DNA of 64,000 nucleotides from Opitutales bacterium. Its GTDB lineage: Bacteria > Verrucomicrobiota > Verrucomicrobiia > Opitutales > JAJFLR01. The DNA is taken from assembly GCA_021772565.1 (NCBI GenBank), contig JAJFLR010000087.1, positions 1-64,000 of the forward strand. The letters are read 5' to 3'. Position numbers and translations under genes: made by a program. The notes beneath the pieces are model-generated. The model did not search any database, was not told the DNA's origin, and saw only the letters and a list, made by a program, of their open reading frames with translations. Positions 19,591 through 30,189 of the stretch are shown here, one piece after another. How positions within the stretch are numbered: the first letter of the stretch is position 1; each line of letters begins with the position of its first letter.

Positions 19591-20421
19591 ATGATCTGGT
19601 TAAAAATTATTGTAATTTTTTTTCTGACTATATCAGTCAGAGCAGAAGTATTTTTTTCTGTATTGCCAGCCTATCAGATTGTCGATGATCAGGAAAATTT
19701 CGTTACTCGAATTGCAGTTCGAACAAGTGGAGAGAATCAGTTAGGCGCGTTACTTGGAGATATTCAATACGATGAGAATATATTTGAAATAGTCTCTATT
19801 AACGTTAATGGTGGTAATGCTAATGATCTATCGGTAGATAGTGGTTCTTTTCAGACTGGAACTACAAAAATTGCCTGGTTGCCTGCAACGGTATCAGGAG
19901 ATTCACGTCTGGATATTGAGGTGACTCTATCAGCAAAACAACATGATCTATCGACATCGACATTAAGTTTTGTCCCTCAATCAGTAATCGATCAGGAATG
20001 GAAATCTGTTCAAACGAATCAATGGGAGGCGCTTGTTGAAATTTCTCCATTAGATTCCGATGGGGATAACTTACCTGACAGTTGGGAAAATATCTTTTTC
20101 GGGGGAATTGAAGTTGGATTACCTGATGAAGATAGTGACTCTGATGGTCTAACTAATATTCAGGAGTATATTGCCGGAACGAATCCTCTTGATGCAACTG
20201 ATAGTCTCAAGGTTTTTATCAGTGCCAGTACTCCAAATAAATACCTTTTCGAGTTTTCAACAGTTCTTCAACGTGAATATGATTTGGAACATAGCAAAGA
20301 CCTGCAAAATTGGTCTGTCATAATGGAAGACATAAAAGGAGATGGTGATATCGATGTAATTGAAATCACCATGCCGGATGATTCAAAAGCTAATTTTTTC
20401 CGAGTAAGGGCTAAACAGTGA
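19591..20421 (+). CDS. Secreted cohesin-like domain protein with Asp-rich calcium-binding (thrombospondin type 3-like) segment
   Basis: 276 aa; LGALLGDIQYDENIFEIVSINVNGG cohesin-like strands; DSDGDNLPDSWE...DEDSDSDGLTNIQEYIAGTNPLDATD. Confidence 0.65.
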   Translation: MIWLKIIVIFFLTISVRAEVFFSVLPAYQIVDDQENFVTRIAVRTSGENQLGALLGDIQYDENIFEIVSINVNGGNANDLSVDSGSFQTGTTKIAWLPATVSGDSRLDIEVTLSAKQHDLSTSTLSFVPQSVIDQEWKSVQTNQWEALVEISPLDSDGDNLPDSWENIFFGGIEVGLPDEDSDSDGLTNIQEYIAGTNPLDATDSLKVFISASTPNKYLFEFSTVLQREYDLEHSKDLQNWSVIMEDIKGDGDIDVIEITMPDDSKANFFRVRAKQ

Positions 20422-20427
20422 ACAATT

Positions 20428-21381
20428 ATGGAAATGAAATCTAGAAAATTTCTATACCTGACGTCACTTTCATTTATAGTTTTAATACTTTTTAATATTG
20501 CTGCCAGATCTTCACAAAAAAAAATCAATAATAAAGAGCCACTGAAGAATCAATCAGCGTTGGCTTTTCTTGATTGGGATTATGCAGCGATTTGCTATCA
20601 TCCAAGGAATCATATTCCGGGAGATGATGAGCCCGAAGAAAATTTTTTAACTGAGCAGGTTGAGAAGGATCTATCCTTGCTTCGAAAATACGGTTTCAGA
20701 AGTATCGTAACTTATAGCGCTACATCAAATTTTGATAAAATACCTAGAATTGCACGCGAGAACGGATTTGATGGATTCGTAATTATGGGCATATGGGATC
20801 CAGCAGATGAGCAAGAATTGAAAAATGCTGTAGCGCAAGATCAATATATTAACGGTTATTGTGTTGGAAATGAGGGCTTGGGGGTTCGTTATAATACCGA
20901 TACGCTAGAAGCTGCATTTAAATATATCCGTGAAAATACTGACAAACCTGTAACAACCACTGAGCCAATTGATTCATATTTTGAAGGCGAATATCATGAA
21001 TGGTTGACCGATCATTCAGATTGGATTTTTCCTCTAGCACAGCCCTTTTGGGCGCAATTGTCTGACCCTAAGCAAGCAGCTGATTGGATACGTGTCAGGT
21101 TTGAGTACTTGATTACTCATCAGGCAAAGCCAGTACAGATAAAAGAAGCAGGATTACCATCAGCAGGATTTAAAGGCCTGTCAGAAAATTATCAATTAGA
21201 TCACTTTCGCTATCTTGAAACCACTGGAATACCTTTCCTTTATTTTGAGGCGTTTGATCAGCCTTGGAAAGTAGATAAACATTGGGGTACGGATGTTGAG
21301 AAGCATTGGGGGTTATTCAGAAAGAATGGAGAGCCAAAGATAGCTGCAATGTGGTTACATGAGAATAATAGAAAACTATGA
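20428..21381 (+). CDS. GH17-like glycoside hydrolase/transglycosylase family protein, membrane-anchored or exported
   Basis: 317 aa; N-terminal hydrophobic segment; YCVGNEGLGVRYNTDTLEAAFKYIRENTDKPVTTTEPID, IKEAGLPSAG, YFEAFDQPWK resemble GH17 active-site strands. Confidence 0.65.
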   Translation: MEMKSRKFLYLTSLSFIVLILFNIAARSSQKKINNKEPLKNQSALAFLDWDYAAICYHPRNHIPGDDEPEENFLTEQVEKDLSLLRKYGFRSIVTYSATSNFDKIPRIARENGFDGFVIMGIWDPADEQELKNAVAQDQYINGYCVGNEGLGVRYNTDTLEAAFKYIRENTDKPVTTTEPIDSYFEGEYHEWLTDHSDWIFPLAQPFWAQLSDPKQAADWIRVRFEYLITHQAKPVQIKEAGLPSAGFKGLSENYQLDHFRYLETTGIPFLYFEAFDQPWKVDKHWGTDVEKHWGLFRKNGEPKIAAMWLHENNRKL

Positions 21382-22025
21382 AGTTACTTATATACATTTT
21401 ATTTGTTATAAGCATTTATTCCTATTCCTTCGGTAGTGGAACTGCACCCTTAGGTGCAGGATCTAGCATTTCTGCATTTGCAAAAGAAGGTAGGAGGGAA
21501 ATAGTGTATTTGAAAAAAAATGGAGATTTCCTCACTGGACAGTTTTCTTCAAAACGTTTGGAAAGTATTGTTATTTACGGAACACAGTTAAATGCTTTTT
21601 CAATAATTCTTCGAGAAGTTTTATCAGAAGATGGAGAACAGTTCCTTCATATTGCAGTCCCGGATAAATATCGAAAATTAATAACTCGTATTACTCTTTT
21701 TATTGAATTGCAAGAAGGCGAGAGAGGAGAATTGTATAGTGTGACTACAGAAAATGAGTTAATCGCACTGGATTCAATATCATTTAAATATTCAAATCGT
21801 AATAAACTTCAGGCTTATGACTGTACTTCTTTGGAGCAGTTTGTATACATCAATGCTAATTCAACTAATTTGCTGAAGTTAAGTAATCAGAATAATAAAA
21901 TACAAAGTCTTAAACTTGGGGTTTTGAATATATTGATACCAGTATTTGGGCTGTTCATTGCTGGCGGACTTTCATCCTTGATCCAAGATCGAAAACAAAA
22001 CCAGTCGTCTCGAATTGTGAAATAA
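21378..22025 (+). CDS. Hypothetical exported protein with C-terminal transmembrane segment
   Basis: 215 aa; signal-peptide-like N-terminus, LNILIPVFGLFIAGGLSSLIQ near the C-terminus; ATGA overlap with the upstream gene. Confidence 0.7.
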   Translation: MKLLIYILFVISIYSYSFGSGTAPLGAGSSISAFAKEGRREIVYLKKNGDFLTGQFSSKRLESIVIYGTQLNAFSIILREVLSEDGEQFLHIAVPDKYRKLITRITLFIELQEGERGELYSVTTENELIALDSISFKYSNRNKLQAYDCTSLEQFVYINANSTNLLKLSNQNNKIQSLKLGVLNILIPVFGLFIAGGLSSLIQDRKQNQSSRIVK

Positions 22026-22027
22026 AT

Positions 22028-23551
22028 ATGTATTTTGCTTACATATTGCTTTTTATGCAGTTATCACTACTTGCTGGATTTTCATTTTTTTCATTCTTTA
22101 ATTACTTGTATGGATTCGCTTCCTTAATAGGACCTCGACTAAAAAGAGTAAATAAAACTTCAGATCGAACTATCGCTATTGTTATAGTAGCTTATAATGA
22201 AGAGAATGTATTAGAGGATACTATTCGCGCGTGTAAAAAATTATCGTACAAAAATAAAATTATTATTTTAGCGGACGATTCAACGAATCCAGAAATTTCA
22301 AACAAGTTACGAAAAATTGCTTTAAATCGTGGTTGCATTCAGAATGACACTAATGAAATTGAACAAGTTATTCCATCTCATAATGGGGATGATAAAATAA
22401 AAAATAGTATCGAGATTCTTGAGTCACCTTCTTTTGTGTATTTTCATCGTGAAAAAAACTTGGGGTTTAAAGCTGGAAGTCTTGAAGTCGTAATGCCTTA
22501 TCTTGATAAGCGGGGTATTAAGTTAATGTATTTACTTGATGCGGATTGGCACCCTCAACAAGATGCTCTGGAACGCACACTTGAAGTTATGGAAGCCGAG
22601 GAAAACATTGCATTTGTGCAAACAAAACGACTTACAAATCCAAAAGGACTTAGTGTTTTTCAAAAGTACATTACGCTGATTGAAGAAGGATGTTACTATG
22701 TGGATTTTGAAGGACGACAAGTATTGAATCATCCAACGTTATTTTCAGGATGTTGTACACTTTTTCGTATCGATGCAATTAATGTTGTAGGTGGGTTCAC
22801 ACCAGGACACCTAACGGAAGACTTAGATCTGTCTAATCGATTATGGCTTGCTGGATGGAAGGGCAAATATTTGAGTAATGTAGTCAACTATGGTGAGGTT
22901 CCATTTACATATGATGACTATCGTCGACAACAAGAACGTTGGGCATCAGGCTCATCAAGATCGCTTCGAGAGTTTTTCATGCCTATTCTTTTATCAGAAA
23001 AGTTAAATTGGATCGAAAAATTATCGATTATAAGACAAAACGCCTACTTTATCACAACAGTAATGACTGGTATTGCAATATTGTTAGGTTTTATTTCCCT
23101 AGCTTGGCTTACTACTGAATGGAATACATTTGCTGTTGAGATGTATTTATTGAGATTGGCTCAAATAAAAGAACCGTTTCTAATAATTCTTTACGCTTGT
23201 GTTATTGCAAATTTTTTAGAGCCAGTTATTATGGTTTTTAAGAGCCGTAAGTTGAAAGATATCTTTCTACTTCCCATGATGATTTGGTATGCATGGGGGG
23301 TTCTCCCAACATATGTAATTGGAAATCTCAAGGGACTTTTTAGTGTTTATCTTGGATGGTTTCGAACACCCAAATATAATCGAAAACAAACAAAGTTTAA
23401 TAAAAGAACACCTAGTATTGTTAGAATTGTAAATACTAGTATTCTTCTAGCATTGATTATTTTCTATTTTGTTGAAGGTTATTTTTTTGGTTGGATTGAT
23501 GTGTTTGCAATCATTCTAATCCCATCATTTATTTTAGCATCAATAAAATAA
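22028..23551 (+). CDS. Processive family 2 glycosyltransferase, membrane-embedded (beta-glucan/cellulose-synthase-like)
   Basis: 507 aa; IVAYNEENVLEDTI, LADDST, YLLDADWHPQQDAL, TEDLDLSNRLWLAGWKG, QQERWASGSSRSL (QxxRW), multiple TM segments. Confidence 0.88.
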   Translation: MYFAYILLFMQLSLLAGFSFFSFFNYLYGFASLIGPRLKRVNKTSDRTIAIVIVAYNEENVLEDTIRACKKLSYKNKIIILADDSTNPEISNKLRKIALNRGCIQNDTNEIEQVIPSHNGDDKIKNSIEILESPSFVYFHREKNLGFKAGSLEVVMPYLDKRGIKLMYLLDADWHPQQDALERTLEVMEAEENIAFVQTKRLTNPKGLSVFQKYITLIEEGCYYVDFEGRQVLNHPTLFSGCCTLFRIDAINVVGGFTPGHLTEDLDLSNRLWLAGWKGKYLSNVVNYGEVPFTYDDYRRQQERWASGSSRSLREFFMPILLSEKLNWIEKLSIIRQNAYFITTVMTGIAILLGFISLAWLTTEWNTFAVEMYLLRLAQIKEPFLIILYACVIANFLEPVIMVFKSRKLKDIFLLPMMIWYAWGVLPTYVIGNLKGLFSVYLGWFRTPKYNRKQTKFNKRTPSIVRIVNTSILLALIIFYFVEGYFFGWIDVFAIILIPSFILASIK

Positions 23552-23577
23552 AATTAATCAAAACAATACATCAAAAT

Positions 23578-24465
23578 TCAATACGGATTCACAATTTCAG
23601 TGCCGATACCTTTATCAGTAAAAATTTCCAGCAACAAACTATGTGCCATGTGACCATCGATAAAATGGACTCTGTGAACACCATTTTCAAGTGCACGTTT
23701 TGCACTTCTAACTTTGGGCTCCATGCCTTTTGAAATTATGCCTGAATCAATTAAATCATCAACTTCATTAAATTTTAAGGTTGAAATTATTGATTCAGAA
23801 TCATTTTGATCTTTAAGCAAACCGGGGACATCACAAAGGTAAACCAGGCGTCTGGCATTTAATGCTGATGCGACATGTGATGCAGCTACATCTGCATTTG
23901 TATTAAACGATTGGCCCTTACTGTCTTTCGCAATAGGCGTTATTACTGGAATGTAACCATCAGAAATTGCCTTCTCAATTACTTTCTCCTGAACCTCCTG
24001 AATATCACCGACAAATCCGAGATCAATTTCACAACCATTTTTAGTGTGAATTAATTTTTGACACAAAAATAAATCATTGCCGATTATGCCTTTGGGGTTG
24101 CCATTTTTTCCTTTTATCAATTGGCAAATTTCAGGATTAATTTCTTCATTGAGAGTTTTTTCAACTATGTTAACTGTTTCACTTGTCGTGATCCTTAAGC
24201 CGTTTTTAAATTCAGGCTCGATGCCTTCTTTTTCCATTGCTCTGCTAATTGCTTTAGCACCTCCATGAACAACAACAACGTTAATGCCAACAGATGCCAG
24301 AAATACAATATCTGTGGCAACACGGCCACGAATTTCAGGATTTGCGTCATCCATAAAACTTCCACCATACTTTATTACAAATGTAGATCCTCGAAATCTT
24401 TGTATATATGGAAGTGCTTCCAGTAGCACTTTGGCCTTTGTAGTTATATCAATTTCGTTAAGCAC
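23578..24465 (-). CDS. argB: Acetylglutamate kinase
   Basis: 295 aa; [74 protein letters not shown]. Confidence 0.95.
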   Translation of the reverse strand: MLNEIDITTKAKVLLEALPYIQRFRGSTFVIKYGGSFMDDANPEIRGRVATDIVFLASVGINVVVVHGGAKAISRAMEKEGIEPEFKNGLRITTSETVNIVEKTLNEEINPEICQLIKGKNGNPKGIIGNDLFLCQKLIHTKNGCEIDLGFVGDIQEVQEKVIEKAISDGYIPVITPIAKDSKGQSFNTNADVAASHVASALNARRLVYLCDVPGLLKDQNDSESIISTLKFNEVDDLIDSGIISKGMEPKVRSAKRALENGVHRVHFIDGHMAHSLLLEIFTDKGIGTEIVNPY

Positions 24466-24467
24466 TG

Positions 24468-25751
24468 TTATTTTTCGCTTTTATTATAACTGACATACTC
24501 GGGTGTTAAGTCAGTACTTATTAGATGAAATTTTTCCTTCCCTAAATTTAAATCTATAAAAACAATAAACCGTTCGAGTGCCACTAACTTGTCCCATTCA
24601 GTCTCATTAGTATAACAAGGCTCACCGTTTTTAATTATATCAACAGTATTGCTGAAATTTTCACTGAACGGTTTTACAGATTCAGCATATTGAATATTTA
24701 GTTTTTCAGGTTTTATTTCTGCGCCTGAACAACCAAGTGCTCCCATAAGTCTACCCCAGTTTGGATCAGCACCATACCAGGATGATTTTACTAAACTTGA
24801 GTTCCCCACTGTCCTGGCAACTTTCTCAGCATCAACTTTACTCAAAGCATTAACAACTACGACTTCGACAACTTTAGAAATTTTTTCACCATCAGAAACT
24901 ATTTGATATGCCAAATCTTGACATAATTGAACGAGAGCTTGGGAAAAATTTTTAGCAATTACTTCGTTAGCTCTATTAACTTCAATACCGGAGTTCCCAT
25001 TTGCTAAGGCTAATACCGTATCATTAGTACTCATATCTCCATCGACCGTTATGGAATTAAATGAGCTATCAACTGCACTTTTTAAAATTTCTTGAAATAG
25101 ACTGCCCTCAATTTGTGCATCTGTTGCAATAAATGATAACATGGTTGCCATATTGGGTTGAATCATGCCTGCTCCCTTGGCGATTGCTCCAATAGTAATT
25201 ACCTTACCCTCTTCTAAATTTATTTTTATGGTAGCTTTTTTTGTCCGCGTATCTGTAGTTAAAATTGCTTTGGTAATATTTTCACCTTGCTGATTTTCAG
25301 ATGAGAGTGCTTCAACTGCTGCACTAATGCCGTTTTTTATATTTTCCATAGGCAAGGTAATGCCAATTTTACCAGTGGAACAAACAAAGACACTTCCTGG
25401 ATCAACTGAACATAACTCTGCAGTAAGTGATTGCATCAATTTTGCATCAATAACACCTTGTAAACCAGTAACGGCATTTGCATTGCCACTATTCACCACA
25501 ATTGCATGAAACGAATTTCCAGCATTCAATGTTTGCATGCACAATTCTACTGGTGCAGCTTTGACTTTATTTTCCGTAAACGTACCAGCAGCCTGACAGG
25601 GTATTTTAGAAAATATAATTCCTAAATCCAAACGGTCTTTTTTCTTTTTTCTAATATCACAGGCTACACCTGCGACTTTAAAACCAGGCACATCTACTAT
25701 ACCGTTAGAGACTTCATTGAATATTTTATCATTCATTATTATTAACTCCAT
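24468..25751 (-). CDS. argJ: Bifunctional glutamate N-acetyltransferase/amino-acid N-acetyltransferase
   Basis: 427 aa; [55 protein letters not shown]. Confidence 0.95.
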   Translation of the reverse strand: MELIIMNDKIFNEVSNGIVDVPGFKVAGVACDIRKKKKDRLDLGIIFSKIPCQAAGTFTENKVKAAPVELCMQTLNAGNSFHAIVVNSGNANAVTGLQGVIDAKLMQSLTAELCSVDPGSVFVCSTGKIGITLPMENIKNGISAAVEALSSENQQGENITKAILTTDTRTKKATIKINLEEGKVITIGAIAKGAGMIQPNMATMLSFIATDAQIEGSLFQEILKSAVDSSFNSITVDGDMSTNDTVLALANGNSGIEVNRANEVIAKNFSQALVQLCQDLAYQIVSDGEKISKVVEVVVVNALSKVDAEKVARTVGNSSLVKSSWYGADPNWGRLMGALGCSGAEIKPEKLNIQYAESVKPFSENFSNTVDIIKNGEPCYTNETEWDKLVALERFIVFIDLNLGKEKFHLISTDLTPEYVSYNKSEK

Positions 25752-26780
25752 TTAGATCAATCCACTATTTTCTGGAAATCCATACATTAAATTCATAATT
25801 TGAACTGCTTGTCCACCTGCCCCTTTCATTAAGTTATCAATGGCCGTTGTTATTACAAAGTTATTTGTCCTATCATCAAAGACCGCAGACATATCTATCC
25901 GATTGGTTCCAACAACGTGAGATGAATCCGGAAATTGTCCAGTTGGCAATAACGAAACAAATTGTTTATCAGCATATTTTTTATTCCAACAATTATAAAG
26001 CTCCTCAATTGAATTAGACCCATTTGCTTGAACAGTTATCGTTGAGATTATTCCTCTCTTCATTGGTGCAAGATGTGGATTAAATTGAACAATTACATTT
26101 TCGCCAGCTGCATTCTTCAATTCTTGTTCAATTTCACCTAAATGCCTATGTTTGGGACATCCGTAAGCGACAGCACTTTCATTTCTACTACAGTAATTAA
26201 ATTTTTCAGTAGCTTTTTTCCCTGCTCCACTCACACCACTAAAGGAATTAATAACGATATTATTATATGATATTATTTTATCCTTGATGAGTGGAAATAA
26301 CGGAAATATAATACTAGTAGGGTAACAACCAGGTGAAGCGACTAATCTAACTTTATTGTAGTCTATATTAGAAATTTCAGGTAATATATACTTACCCACA
26401 CCCAACAACTCTTCAGCCGGATGATTATTATTATAAAATTCCAGATATTGTTCCGCAGTTTCAAGCCGAAAATCTGCACTTAAATCGATTACTTTTTTTC
26501 CGGCATCCAATAACGGTACTGCAAATTCTGTAGCGACACCGTGAGGCAATGCTAGAAAATACAGTTCAATATCTGATCTCGAAGCTAACTCTGTTGGATC
26601 TGATAATGAAAATTTTAAATTATTTAATTTCCCCCTCAGAAAAGGTATGGTGTCTTCAACTAAAGTTCCAACTAATGAACGAGAAGTTATAACACCCAAT
26701 TCAACTTGTGGGTGATTTGCTAAAATTTGGACAAGAATTTCTCCAGAATAACCTGTGGCTCCTATAATACCGATTTTCAT
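25752..26780 (-). CDS. argC: N-acetyl-gamma-glutamyl-phosphate reductase
   Basis: 342 aa; KIGIIGATGYSGEILVQIL, LVASPGCYPTSIIFPLFPL, HLAPMKRGIISTI. Confidence 0.96.
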   Translation of the reverse strand: MKIGIIGATGYSGEILVQILANHPQVELGVITSRSLVGTLVEDTIPFLRGKLNNLKFSLSDPTELASRSDIELYFLALPHGVATEFAVPLLDAGKKVIDLSADFRLETAEQYLEFYNNNHPAEELLGVGKYILPEISNIDYNKVRLVASPGCYPTSIIFPLFPLIKDKIISYNNIVINSFSGVSGAGKKATEKFNYCSRNESAVAYGCPKHRHLGEIEQELKNAAGENVIVQFNPHLAPMKRGIISTITVQANGSNSIEELYNCWNKKYADKQFVSLLPTGQFPDSSHVVGTNRIDMSAVFDDRTNNFVITTAIDNLMKGAGGQAVQIMNLMYGFPENSGLI

Positions 26781-26867
26781 TTGACTTATTTAATGTCAAC
26801 AGAATCAGTGACCATCAATTAAAAAAATGATCCAGTCTGTATAATAAATCTTTGAAAGAAAATGAAT

Positions 26868-27275
26868 TTAACGTTTTGAAAATTGAAAACGTTTGCGAGC
26901 ACCCGGTTGACCTGGTTTTTTTCGCTCCTTTTCTCTGGGATCTCTTTTTAAAAGTCCCTCTTTTTTTAATGGCGTTCTCCATTCTGCATTAAGCTTTTCT
27001 AATGCTCTGGCAATTCCATGAGAGACTGCGCCTGCCTGTCCAAACAATCCGCCCCCATGAACAGTTACGTCAATATCATGACTATCAAGTGCATCGACTG
27101 CTTTAAGTGGTGCTGTCGCCATATTAAACATAGTTTCATGGAAAAAATATTTCTCAACAACCTTGTTGTTAACCGTAATTTTTCCGGTTCCAGTTTGTCT
27201 TAAACGAACTCGAGCTGAAGCTGACTTACGCCTTCCTACAGCTAAAATTGCATCTGATTTTTTAGTAGCAATCAT
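26868..27275 (-). CDS. rpsI: 30S ribosomal protein S9
   Basis: 135 aa; [51 protein letters not shown]. Confidence 0.98.
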   Translation of the reverse strand: MIATKKSDAILAVGRRKSASARVRLRQTGTGKITVNNKVVEKYFFHETMFNMATAPLKAVDALDSHDIDVTVHGGGLFGQAGAVSHGIARALEKLNAEWRTPLKKEGLLKRDPREKERKKPGQPGARKRFQFSKR

Positions 27276-27289
27276 GATATTAAAATTTA

Positions 27290-27712
27290 TTAAAGTGTGA
27301 CTGGTTGCTGGGCTGAATGTGGGTGTTCACTTCCAGCATATATTTTTAATTTTTTAATCATCTGTCTCGCCAATCGATTTTTTGGCAACATGCCTCTGAC
27401 AGCATTATGAATTATAAAATCCGGTTTTTTTTCCCGCATTTGACTGACAGATTTATATTTTTCATTACCAATATAACCGCTGTAAAACATATATTTTTTC
27501 TGCTCTTCTTTATTTCCAGTTAACACCACTTTATCAGCGTTAATAACTACTATAAAATCACCAGTGTCTACATGAGGAGTATAAGTGGGTTTATTACGCC
27601 CTCTTAATATATTGGCAATTTTTACAGCCAGTCTGCCCAAAACTTGACCAGAAGCATCGATTATATACCATTGTTGTGTAATTGAACCACTTTTTGCTAG
27701 ATAACTTTTCAT
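27290..27712 (-). CDS. rplM: 50S ribosomal protein L13
   Basis: 140 aa; [48 protein letters not shown]. Confidence 0.98.
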   Translation of the reverse strand: MKSYLAKSGSITQQWYIIDASGQVLGRLAVKIANILRGRNKPTYTPHVDTGDFIVVINADKVVLTGNKEEQKKYMFYSGYIGNEKYKSVSQMREKKPDFIIHNAVRGMLPKNRLARQMIKKLKIYAGSEHPHSAQQPVTL

Positions 27713-27920
27713 CTTAAAAAAATAAGGGCTTGGTTGTTAATTGCTAAATTAAAGAAGTCAATGAATAAATATAAAATTCAATAATTAATTTATTTTTAAA
27801 GATTTAATTTGCTTTGAGGCAAACAAACATTTTTAGTAATTTAATAATTTTAAAGCCTATTTTTTAAACATAACATATAACGGCTTATATTTGGGAGCTA
27901 ATTACACTCAGTTCCCGCTA

Positions 27921-27948
27921 AGTAAATTCATGTTTTTATGAATTTACT
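27921..27948. promoter_or_regulatory. Perfect 11-bp hairpin in the rho 5' leader
   Basis: AGTAAATTCAT-GTTTTT-ATGAATTTACT, 27 bp upstream of the rho ATG (27976). Confidence 0.5.
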
Positions 27949-27975
27949 AAAATTGTTAATTCTTAATTCAAATTA

Positions 27976-29106
27976 ATGAATAAAGATTCAGATACATCTG
28001 GTAATATAATTGTACAAGGTATTTGCGAGTTGCAGTCTAATAATTCTGGGCAATTGGTGGATCCTGCCAGTAATGGTAAAATTCGAGCAAGCGACCCCTT
28101 CCTTCCTCGTGAACTAATAAAGCGGTTTAAAATCCGCAGAGGCAGTTATGTTGTTGCTCGAGCTCAAATTGACAAACGTTTCCCAAATCCTAAAATTCGT
28201 TATGTTGATAGCGTTGATGGCTTATCGGTTGATAAACGAAAAGTGATGCCTAAATTCGAAACATTAACGACAATCACACCAGATGAAAAACTCATCATTG
28301 AATTAGAAGATGGAAGAATGACTACTCGTGTCATAGATATTTTTTGTCCTATTGGAAAAGGTCAAAGAGGATTGATAGTAGCACCCCCGCGTGCTGGAAA
28401 AACAACAATATTACGCGATATTGCATTAGGTGTTCTTGAAAATCACCCTGACTGTCATGTCATGATGCTATTGGTAGATGAGCGTCCAGAAGAAGTTACG
28501 GACATGAAAAGAAGTGTAGATTGTGAAATTTGGGCATCCTCCAATGACGAAAACCTGGATAAACACATTCATGTGGCAAACATGGCTATCGAACGTGCCA
28601 AACGATTAGTAGAGGTAGGTAAAGACGTAGTTATCTTACTAGATTCTCTAACACGACTATCTCGCGCCTACAATTCATCAAAAGGATCAAGTGGTCGCAC
28701 AATGACTGGCGGACTTGATATCAGAGCACTTGAAAAACCCAGACAACTTTTTTCATCAGCAAGAAATACAGAAGAAGCTGGAAGTTTAACAATAATAGCT
28801 TCAGTATTAATAGAAACTGGAAGCAAAATGGATGAATTGATTTTTCAGGAATTTAAGGGAACCGGAAATTTAGAAATTGTGCTAGATCGAAAAGTGGCAG
28901 AACTTAGACACTGGCCTGCTATAAATATATCTGCATCCGGAACTAGAAGAGAAGAACTGTTACTAGACTCGAAAACACTAGATGCCTGCCATTTTTTCAG
29001 GCGTGCTCTGTCTGGAATGAAAACTGAAGATGCTGCTGAAACTGCTCTTACACGTTTATCAAAAACCACTACAAATAAAGATTTTCTGAATTTGATAAAA
29101 GTTTAA
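27976..29106 (+). CDS. rho: Transcription termination factor Rho, short form
   Basis: 376 aa; PIGKGQRGLIVAPPRAGKTTIL, LLVDERPEEVTDMKRSV, DSLTRLSRAYN, FKGTGNLEIVLDRK, SGTRREELLL. Confidence 0.93.
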   Translation: MNKDSDTSGNIIVQGICELQSNNSGQLVDPASNGKIRASDPFLPRELIKRFKIRRGSYVVARAQIDKRFPNPKIRYVDSVDGLSVDKRKVMPKFETLTTITPDEKLIIELEDGRMTTRVIDIFCPIGKGQRGLIVAPPRAGKTTILRDIALGVLENHPDCHVMMLLVDERPEEVTDMKRSVDCEIWASSNDENLDKHIHVANMAIERAKRLVEVGKDVVILLDSLTRLSRAYNSSKGSSGRTMTGGLDIRALEKPRQLFSSARNTEEAGSLTIIASVLIETGSKMDELIFQEFKGTGNLEIVLDRKVAELRHWPAINISASGTRREELLLDSKTLDACHFFRRALSGMKTEDAAETALTRLSKTTTNKDFLNLIKV

Positions 29107-29152
29107 ACTATAGTATTTATCTTATGTATTATTGATAAATAATTAAATTAGA

Positions 29153-29968
29153 ATGAGCGAAGAATCTACAGAAACTGAAGAGAGTAATAATAAATCGGAT
29201 ATTTTTGATTCTGAACCGTTTGATGAAAGATCGACTAGTTGGGAAATCAATGAAAAAATTCAAATTAGATCTTTCCAAATAATACCAATTATAGGATATG
29301 GCATATTAATAACTGCTATTATAAATATATTATATATTGTATTTCCAACCAATTTTGTTAGCGCAGCCTGGGAATTAAGAGCTGTTGGAAAACTATCAGA
29401 AACAGGTTGGGCTATATTGTTAGGAATGACTTTATCTTTTATTCACATTAATAAAGGAATTCCGGAAAAAAAAATCTTATGGTTAAACTATTTAAGCTGG
29501 GTTTCTTTTGCTATTGGGATTTTATATTTTTTGTTGGTGCCTCTAGCTGTAAGAGATACTGAGCAATTATATAACCAATTAAAGTCAGATCATGTCAATC
29601 AACTAAAAATTCAATTAGACAAGTTTGCTCAATCAGGTAAAATTGTCGATAACATGAAAAAGAACAACGAAGTCTTCATATTCGCCAAGACTTTAGGCAT
29701 TACACTTGATGTTGAAAAAGATTCTAACATGGAAAAAGTTAAAGCCAATATGTATATAAAACTTGAAAGACATAACGGCCAATCTTTAAATAGAATTCAC
29801 GATACTTATCGTGAAATGAAAATTAATTTATTAAAAGATGCTTTCAAGTGGATATTATCGGCAATTGTCACAGGTATTTTTTTTATTATAATTTGGTATT
29901 ATAGCAAATGGGCTAGAAGTATGCGAAAAGCAGTAAAATATCAAAAGTCTCTCAGTGAAAAATTTTAG
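29153..29968 (+). CDS. Hypothetical membrane protein
   Basis: 271 aa; several hydrophobic helices including C-terminal AIVTGIFFIIIWYYSKWARSM. Confidence 0.6.
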   Translation: MSEESTETEESNNKSDIFDSEPFDERSTSWEINEKIQIRSFQIIPIIGYGILITAIINILYIVFPTNFVSAAWELRAVGKLSETGWAILLGMTLSFIHINKGIPEKKILWLNYLSWVSFAIGILYFLLVPLAVRDTEQLYNQLKSDHVNQLKIQLDKFAQSGKIVDNMKKNNEVFIFAKTLGITLDVEKDSNMEKVKANMYIKLERHNGQSLNRIHDTYREMKINLLKDAFKWILSAIVTGIFFIIIWYYSKWARSMRKAVKYQKSLSEKF

Positions 29969-30000
29969 TGATAAAACTAAAATTATAGATAAAAATCTAT

Positions 30001-30122
30001 ACTGCTTGGATGTATTCCATAGCTATTCAATATCAGCGGCCACACCTTTCTTTATGTAAGTCTTGCGTGGCACTTTCAAGACTCCACCGATTTTTCCCAG
30101 CCAATAGTAGATACAACTTTGC
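30001..30122 (-). pseudogene. Relic of IS630-family transposase N-terminal region
   Basis: Minus-strand translation IYYWLGKIGGVLKVPRKTYIKKGVAADIE*LWNTSKQ resembles the IS630 helix-turn-helix/linker; in-frame stops. Confidence 0.6.
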
Positions 30123-30189
30123 GATTTGGGTTACTCCTTGGTAATTTAACTACTGCTGCGTATCTTTTGCGTGTTTGGCAGTATATTAG

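Noticed and set aside
13225-20421. RHS toxin with downstream immunity gene
   Set aside because: The C-terminus is ~970 aa of binding-like domains rather than a short toxin, and the next gene is an exported cohesin-like/Ca-binding protein, not a small cytosolic immunity protein.
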